In this document: positions 13,608 through 17,564 of the stretch, piece after piece
How positions within the stretch are numbered: position 1 is the stretch's first letter
Layout: each line of letters starts with the position of its first letter
DNA from: Baffinella frigidus
Lineage: Eukaryota; Cryptophyceae; Cryptomonadales; Baffinellaceae
Assembly (NCBI GenBank): GCA_026770585.1
Contig: MU646898.1
Coordinates: 190,065 to 207,628, forward strand
Direction of reading: 5' to 3'
DNA length: 17,564 bases
Notes under the pieces: generated by a model
What the model was told of the DNA's origin: nothing
Databases searched by the model: none
Seen by the model: only the letters and a program-made list of their open reading frames with translations
Position numbers and translations under genes: made by a program

Positions 13608-13745
13608 TAAGAACACAGACCGGATTTGGGCACCCGTTTTCTTAATTTAGTACCAGAGGGTTGACTTAATCTTGCGTTTAGTCAACCCTCTGGTACTCAT
13701 TCAAGAAAACAGACACCGACCGATGTCGGAGCACCCGTGTTCTTA
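13608..13745. mobile_element. 138-base inverted-repeat element, TAAGAACACAG termini, with a central stem-loop
   Basis: Taagaacacagaccgg pairs broadly with the right end cacccgtgttctta. In the centre (13652-13698) gtaccagagggttgact pairs with agtcaaccctctggtac. The sequence resembles the core of the 11097-11435 element (accggatttggg, gtacca(g/c)agggttgact, acagacaccgaccga-like blocks), so the two are related. Confidence 0.7.
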
Positions 13746-13754
13746 CAGCCCAGA

Positions 13755-13937
13755 TAGAGCGTTTGCGGTAATTGTTGTCCGTTTTCGAGATCGGGTTTTC
13801 ATGTTTTCGAGAGTTTTATAATATGGTCAAGGTCGTAAAACATTCTACATGGACACTTCTGGTACAAATGAAAACTCGAAAACATGAAAATTCGATCTCC
13901 AAAACGGACAAAAATTACATGTACCGCAAACGCTCTA
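13755..13937. mobile_element. 183-base TA-flanked inverted-repeat element, TAGAGCGTTTGCGGTA termini
   Basis: The left end tagagcgtttgcggtaat and right end taccgcaaacgctcta are inverted, and pairing continues inward (ttgtccgttttcgagatcg with cgatctccaaaacggacaa, ttttcatgttttcgag with ctcgaaaacatgaaaa). Arms reach about 60 bases. It shares the TAGAGCG tip with the element at 728-831. Confidence 0.85.
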
Positions 13938-13942
13938 CCCCT

Positions 13943-14060
13943 GTACACGAAGGGATTTCGGGAATAACCCATCACGGTAGGCAATCCGTAGGGACATAGG
14001 ATATATCTTACGGATATCCTAACCGAAAGTCGGTGGCTAATACACCGACTTTCCCTTCGT
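13943..14060. repeat. Hairpin-rich segment with copies near 10.95 and 11.45 kb
   Basis: Gaagggatttcgggaataac is the near reverse complement of gttattcagaaatcccttc at 11451-11469. Gaaagtcggtggctaataca and ccgactttc form a hairpin sharing ccaccgactttc with 10947-10958. Cttcgtagcccgctgtgtgg recalls cttcgaagtccgctgtgtgg at 11467. These are scattered pieces of one repeat family. Confidence 0.55.
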
Positions 14061-14265
14061 AGCCCGCTGTGTGGTTTACCAGGAAGATGCCCACAATCTT
14101 CGAAGGAGTTATTGAGCCATGTGTGAGCCTCGGTCGGACAGTTGATGAGCCTCGACCTCTCTCCCTCCTAAGCGGGGTCTCACCATGGTAGCTTGTTTGC
14201 TGGACGCCCTCCCTGTCCGCCTGCACTGGAGAGCTAAATGCGACCCGAAAGCATTTTTTTTTTCT

Positions 14266-14340
14266 GCAGATCCTTTCTAGGATCCTACGGAAGGGCGTGG
14301 TGTTGGGCTATGTTGGGAGAAATCAAGACCTCGATGACGG
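14266..14340. repeat. Dispersed repeat, inverse copy
   Basis: Ggatcctacggaagggcgtg, gtgttgggctatgttgggag and aaatcaagacctcgat are the reverse complement of the repeat at 11500-11584 and 12731-12812. Confidence 0.65.
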
Positions 14341-14375
14341 GCGATCGCCCATCCGCCCGGATCTAACGATCCTCT

Positions 14376-14750
14376 CTTATTGACACTTATTGACTTCATT
14401 CGAAAGAGAAATGCACGGCACAGAATTGAGGCGAGGTTAGGAAAACATTTGGGAACTGCACCAGAGTTTTCCTGCCCAAGAGACTGCCACTACCCATATT
14501 GGGGTCCACCAAGGAACAGGGTCACAAAAAGCGTCCACCGTTCCCTGGGACTAATGGAGAACTACTTATTGACACTTATTGACTTTATTCGAAAGTGAAA
14601 ATGCACGGTGCAAGAATTGAGGCGAGAATAGGAAAAAGTCTGGGAACTGCACCAGAGTTTTCCTACTCAAGAAACTGCCACTACCCATGTGGGGGGATCC
14701 ACCAAGGAGCGGTCCACATTTGCGTCCCCCTCCTTGGTTTTCCCCCGCAG
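14376..14750. repeat. Tandem duplication of a ~189-base unit
   Basis: Unit 1 (14376-14564) and unit 2 (from 14565) both begin cttattgacacttattgact and share tgcacgg, aattgaggcga, gggaactgcaccagagtttt, cctac/gccca and actgccactacccat. Reading frames in both units encode similar segments (EARLGK/EARIGK, GTAPEFS, NCHYP/DCHYP), but with gaps and no family resemblance, so I do not call a gene. Confidence 0.8.
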
Positions 14751-14815
14751 AGCACCCCGTTGCGTGGGGCCCCTGCCTAAGCCACATCTCTGCGGCCCAA
14801 TCGGTTCCGAGTGTG

Positions 14816-14937
14816 CTAAAAGGGTTTTACCTCCGAAACTCCCTGCAATTTTACAACTGTTGTTAAACGAGCGTGGTACAAACTCGCGATTAGTCGTTGT
14901 AAAATTGTAGGGGAGTTCGGGGGTAAAACACATTTAG
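14816..14937. mobile_element. 122-base palindromic element upstream of the alpha-chain gene
   Basis: Left arm ctaaaagggttttacctccg and right arm cgggggtaaaacacatttag are inverted, and pairing continues (aactccctgcaattttacaa with ttgtaaaattgtaggggagtt). It ends 117 bases before the ATG at 15055, so it may lie in or next to the promoter. Confidence 0.8.
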
Positions 14938-15054
14938 GGACATGACAAACGACACTCGGAACCGATTGAGCCGCATTTGCAGTGTGTCCAACACCTTTCG
15001 ATTTATGACAAAGCTCCGCACGTTTTCCTCCTCGAACTCTCAGCACCCACCAAG
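14938..15054 (+). promoter_or_regulatory. Probable promoter/5' UTR of the phycobiliprotein alpha gene
   Basis: This short unique stretch lies between the palindromic element and the ATG. It contains gacactcgg and gtgtcc blocks and a C/T-rich part (ttttcctcctcgaactctc) close to the start. The start context is accaagATG. No TATA box is evident. An open frame runs through it from 14977, but the leader signal begins only at 15055. Confidence 0.45.
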
Positions 15055-15423
15055 ATGTACACCACGAAGTTCGTTGCTCTCGCGTTCATCGGCTCCGCCG
15101 CGGCCTTTAACCCGGTCATGCAGATGTCCACGGGTCGCCGCGCCGCCATCCAGGGCGCCGGGGCCGCTGCCATCGCGGCTCCCCTCCTCCGCTCGTCGGG
15201 CGCCGCCGCTGAAGTGACATACCCTGAAAACTACACCTTCCGCAACATTGCTCCGGTCATCACCATCTTCGATGCCCGCGGCGGCTGCACCGCTGTGGCG
15301 GACCAGTACACGGGCGCCAAGGCCAACTCCGCCGACGACAAGATGTGCGTCAAGGTGCAGAATGCCAAGATCTCCGCCGGCAACGCCGCCGCCGTCCTCC
15401 AGGGCGTCCTCGGCCAGTTCTGA
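15055..15423 (+). CDS. Cryptophyte phycobiliprotein (phycoerythrin/phycocyanin) alpha chain precursor, 122 aa
   Basis: This small subunit binds one bilin and joins the plastid-encoded beta chain to form the soluble light-harvesting phycobiliprotein in the thylakoid lumen of cryptophytes. Residues 1-18 (MYTTKFVALAFIGSAAAF) form an ER signal peptide ending in the Phe typical of complex-plastid leaders. Residues 27-52 contain twin arginines (GRRAAI) and a hydrophobic stretch ending GAAA, a Tat-type lumen signal. The mature part, about residues 53-122, has APVITIFDARGGC, with Cys78 the expected bilin attachment site, then YTGAKA, DDKMCVKVQ and AAAVLQGVLG, as in the short alpha chains. The ATG at 15055 is chosen because the signal peptide starts there; no introns are present. 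Relative to the common FDHRGC motif there is one extra Gly before the Cys. Which bilin is used cannot be read from this sequence. Cryptophytes have many alpha genes; only one is here. Confidence 0.97.
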   Translation: MYTTKFVALAFIGSAAAFNPVMQMSTGRRAAIQGAGAAAIAAPLLRSSGAAAEVTYPENYTFRNIAPVITIFDARGGCTAVADQYTGAKANSADDKMCVKVQNAKISAGNAAAVLQGVLGQF

Positions 15424-16046
15424 GCTCACCACTCTCACTGTCTTTGAGGTTTGCTGGTGTGTCCCGCCTGCAGTGCGGGGCGTTCTGGCAGCTCTAGTGG
15501 AACACGTCGAGGGGCGCTAAACCGGAATAATGTAAACTAGTGGCGGGGTGACCTTCTGTGAATACAAGCATTCTCACCAAGCGTGTGTGTGTGGGTGGGT
15601 GGGTGTGGGTGCCACTTCGCCTCGCCAGGGTCTGGTCTTTTCGGTAGCTCACCGCACACCGCAGTTTTCTGCAGAGTTGTGAGCGTGAGGCTCTGGATTC
15701 CCGTGCACTGAACCAGGCAAGCAATCCAAAGCGCTGTGACATGACGTGCCTGGGACTGGATGCAGCGTCCCTCTGCAGCAACTCTGTGCAGCAGCCCCCG
15801 TGCCAACCCCAGCGCCATTGCGGGGTGGTAACGGGCTGCTAGAGCCCTCGAGTCTCGGAATAGTTCCTTAGTGAACAGGGTGCAGCAGAGTAACAGTGAT
15901 GGAGCAGGCAGGGCAGGACTGCAGCGGAGGACGGAACAAGGGAGGAGTTCAGGAAGGGAGAGAGGAAGAGAGGAATTCAGGAAGGACGAGAGGAAGAGAG
16001 GAGAAAGAGAGTACAACCTCTCGTGCTCCCAGCGCCCAGACCACCC
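15424..16046. other. 3' flank of the alpha-chain gene, no gene recognised
   Basis: The first part is probably 3' UTR. It contains a gtgtgtgtgggtgggtgggt simple repeat at 15583-15611 and a purine-rich agagaggaagagagg tract at 15935-16012. Frames of up to 181 codons on the minus strand show no recognisable domain and run through simple sequence. No inverted-repeat element was found before 16047. Confidence 0.5.
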
Positions 16047-16166
16047 TACAAGGGGTACCTCGCTCATAAGAAAGTGCCTCATCCTAGGACCCTACAGTAG
16101 GCCCATGCCTAGGGCCCTATGGTGGTCCTAGGGTTTTTTATTTTTTATGAGCAAGGTACCCCTGTA
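16047..16166. mobile_element. TACAGGGGTACC-family MITE, full-length
   Basis: Starts TACAAGGGGTACCTCGCTCA and ends GAGCAAGGTACCCCTGTA. The interior has cctaggaccctacagtaggc and ggtggtcctagggtttttta. The right arm is altered by a T-rich tract (ttttttattttttatgag). Confidence 0.85.
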
Positions 16167-16236
16167 GTCCAGGCAGCAGTCTGCCTCACCTTTGAGAAGG
16201 GTCTGCACCACGCATTGGCTCCGTGCAGCAACGCCC

Positions 16237-16355
16237 TACAGGGGTACCTCGCTCATAAGAAACTGTCCCCCCTAGGACCACCATAGGGCCCTACGCATGG
16301 TCCTACTGTAGGGTCCTATGGGGGGGCGGTTTCTTATGAGCGAGGTACCCCTGTA
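16237..16355. mobile_element. TACAGGGGTACC-family MITE, cleanest full-length copy
   Basis: It runs from TACAGGGGTACCTCGCTCAT to ATGAGCGAGGTACCCCTGTA, 119 bases with perfect 26-base termini and a symmetrical interior (cccccctaggaccaccatag ... ctgtagggtcctatgggggg). It is the best reference for the family. A truncated end (tacaggggtacc) follows at 16382. Confidence 0.9.
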
Positions 16356-16402
16356 AACCATAAACCCTTAACACTGAACCATACAGGGGTACCCCGCACG
16401 GT

Positions 16403-16796
16403 GGGCTGCGAGGGTTTCGTTGGCCGTGGATTCCAGGGGGTAACGTGACCAAATTTGCACCAGAAAAATCTTGAAGTTAATTGCCTCAAGGCAAGTTGAC
16501 TTTTGGTGAAAGGTCCTTACTCTACCCTGTGGCACTACCACAAGGCGTTTTTGAGGTTCTTGATAATTAAGAAAGAGGGCGGGCGTCCCCTCAGCGTTTC
16601 TTAATGATTCAGAAATAGAGGGCGTGTGTTTTCACTGGGTTTTTTAATAACTAAGAACGAGAAGGCGGGCGTTTTCTCACGAACCACGACAACAAAATGG
16701 CCGCACCTTATGTTGGAGTGGGCACTGTCAGGGAAAGGTGGGTAGGGTGGGGTTAGGTGCAATTTTTATCGAGATGCACCGCTCGGGAAACGGATT
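16403..16796. repeat. Non-coding stretch with three copies of a ~40-base unit
   Basis: At 16556-16592, 16596-16635 and 16639-16680 a unit of the form GTTCTTGATAATTAAGAA then AGAGGGCGGGCGT recurs with variation. Each copy contains an imperfect TTCTTAAT..TTAAGAA palindrome and a G-rich block. A small hairpin, ggtgcaatttttatcgagat then gcacc (16756-16781), has a variant at 17297-17320. Confidence 0.65.
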
Positions 16797-17032
16797 TAGG
16801 GTTTAGGGTTTAGGGTTTGGAGTTGAAACCCTAAACCCTGAACCCTGAACCCTGAACCCTGAACCATAAACCCTAAACCCTAAACCCTAAACCCCAAACC
16901 CTAAACTCTGAACCCTAAACTCTGAACCCTAAACCCTAAACCCTAAACCTAAACCCTACACCCTAAACCCTAAACCCTAAACCCTAAACCCTGAACCCTG
17001 AACCCTGAACCCTACACTCTAAACCCGTACCT
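16797..17032. repeat. Telomere-like array with a strand switch
   Basis: Three ttaggg units on the plus strand (16797-16818) give way at about 16828 to some 200 bases of ccctaaa and ccctgaa units, a head-to-head arrangement. The ccctaaaccctaaa sub-blocks are the closest in the window to the plant-type telomere repeat. Confidence 0.9.
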
Positions 17033-17079
17033 TATGTTCAAGTAAGCCCTGTACGGGGGAGGTCCTTTAGGTGGGTGGT

Positions 17080-17280
17080 GTGAGGACCGGGTCCGGGATG
17101 GGCCCGCCTCAGGGGAAAAGGGCTCCAAGGGTGAGTCCTATATCGGGGGAAATCCCTAGTTCTGTGATGCCTTTACTCCAGAGCGAGGATTACAATACTT
17201 ATAGGGATTTCCCCCGATATAGGACTCACCCTTGGAGCCCTTTTCCCCTGAGGCGAGCCCATCCCGGACCCGGTCCTCAC
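17080..17280. mobile_element. 201-base near-perfect palindrome
   Basis: Arms 17080-17158 and 17202-17280 are 79 bases each and differ at one position by eye; the loop is 43 bases. Tips are GTGAGGACCGGGTCCGGGAT and its complement. The arms show no reading frame of interest. Near identity implies recent origin or conversion between the arms. Lack of a second copy leaves open whether it is a MITE or a locally formed inverted duplication. Confidence 0.9.
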
Positions 17281-17332
17281 AGGTGGGGTGGGGTGGGGTG
17301 CAATTTTCAAAGCTGCACCGGTCGGGAAGGGT

Positions 17333-17416
17333 TGGTTGGGGTTGGGGTTTGGGGGTTAAGGCTTGGGATTTGAGGATTAGGGCTTGAGGTTTAGGGTTTA
17401 GGGTAGGGTTTAGGGT

Positions 17417-17448
<32 letters not shown>

Positions 17449-17564
17449 GGTTTGGGGTTTAGGATTAGGGTTTAGGGTTTATGGTTTAGGGTTTAAGGTT
17501 TACGGTTTGGGGTTTATGGTTTAGGGTTTCGGGTTTAGGGTTCAGGGGTTAGGGGTTGGGGTTT
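17333..17564. repeat. Telomere-like array to the right edge
   Basis: G-rich on the plus strand: ttggggttgggg, then gggtttagggtagggtttag, about five gggttga units (17413-17448) and mixed gggtttatggttta units to the end of the window. It continues off the edge. Confidence 0.9.

Noticed and set aside
15040-15438. A 132-codon minus-strand frame over the alpha-chain gene
   Set aside because: It is the antisense shadow of the real gene, created by strong third-position C/G bias; it has no recognisable family.
15537-16082. A 181-codon minus-strand frame downstream of the alpha-chain gene
   Set aside because: It runs through the purine-rich tract and a MITE end and shows no domain; Ser/Leu richness comes from simple sequence.
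1-17564. tRNA or rRNA genes, bacterial operons or phage
   Set aside because: I saw no tRNA cloverleaf or rRNA sequence. The spliced genes, dispersed repeats and plastid-targeting leader all indicate nuclear eukaryotic DNA.

Overview
The window is nuclear DNA of a cryptophyte alga, most likely a phycoerythrin- or phycocyanin-bearing one. The decisive marker is an intact intronless gene at 15055-15423 for a cryptophyte-type phycobiliprotein alpha chain. It carries the three-part targeting leader (signal peptide, short transit region, twin-arginine lumen signal) expected of a nuclear gene whose product ends in the thylakoid lumen of a complex plastid. Two conserved eukaryotic housekeeping genes with many short GT-AG exons confirm nuclear DNA. 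Dispersed TTTAGGG-like arrays fit, but do not prove, a plant-type telomere repeat.

Layout. 1-5117, minus strand: six internal exons of the exosome cap subunit RRP4 (EXOSC2), reading towards and beyond the left edge; its first exon and KH-domain end are not placed. 5118-6340: GC-rich region between divergent genes, holding the upstream parts of RRP4 and RPL18. 6341-9857, plus strand: six exons of RPL18 (eL18), complete except for the initiator codon, which appears to lie alone in an unlocated upstream exon. 9982-14937: a roughly 5 kb island of short inverted-repeat elements (MITE-like, several with TA at both ends), some nested, with no recognisable gene. 15055-15423: alpha-chain gene, with one inverted-repeat element ending 117 bases before its ATG. 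15424-17564: downstream sequence, two more MITEs, a 201-base near-perfect palindrome and two telomere-like arrays.

The three genes do not form one pathway: RRP4 works in RNA decay and processing, RPL18 in the cytosolic ribosome, the alpha chain in light harvesting. RRP4 and RPL18 are a head-to-head housekeeping pair.

The most unusual feature is how the introns are built. Introns of both RRP4 and RPL18 carry partial copies of their own splice junctions: copies of exon 5' ends (acceptor AG included) lie in the preceding intron, and copies of exon 3' ends (donor included) lie in the following intron. RRP4 has them for four of six exons; RPL18 has a five-copy donor array and two good acceptor copies around one exon. 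RPL18 intron 6 is also flanked by a 12-base near-identical direct repeat spanning its junctions. Together this suggests introns that arise and lengthen by local duplication across splice sites, with MITEs and a dispersed intron repeat added later. All comparisons were made by eye; no alignment or database search was run.
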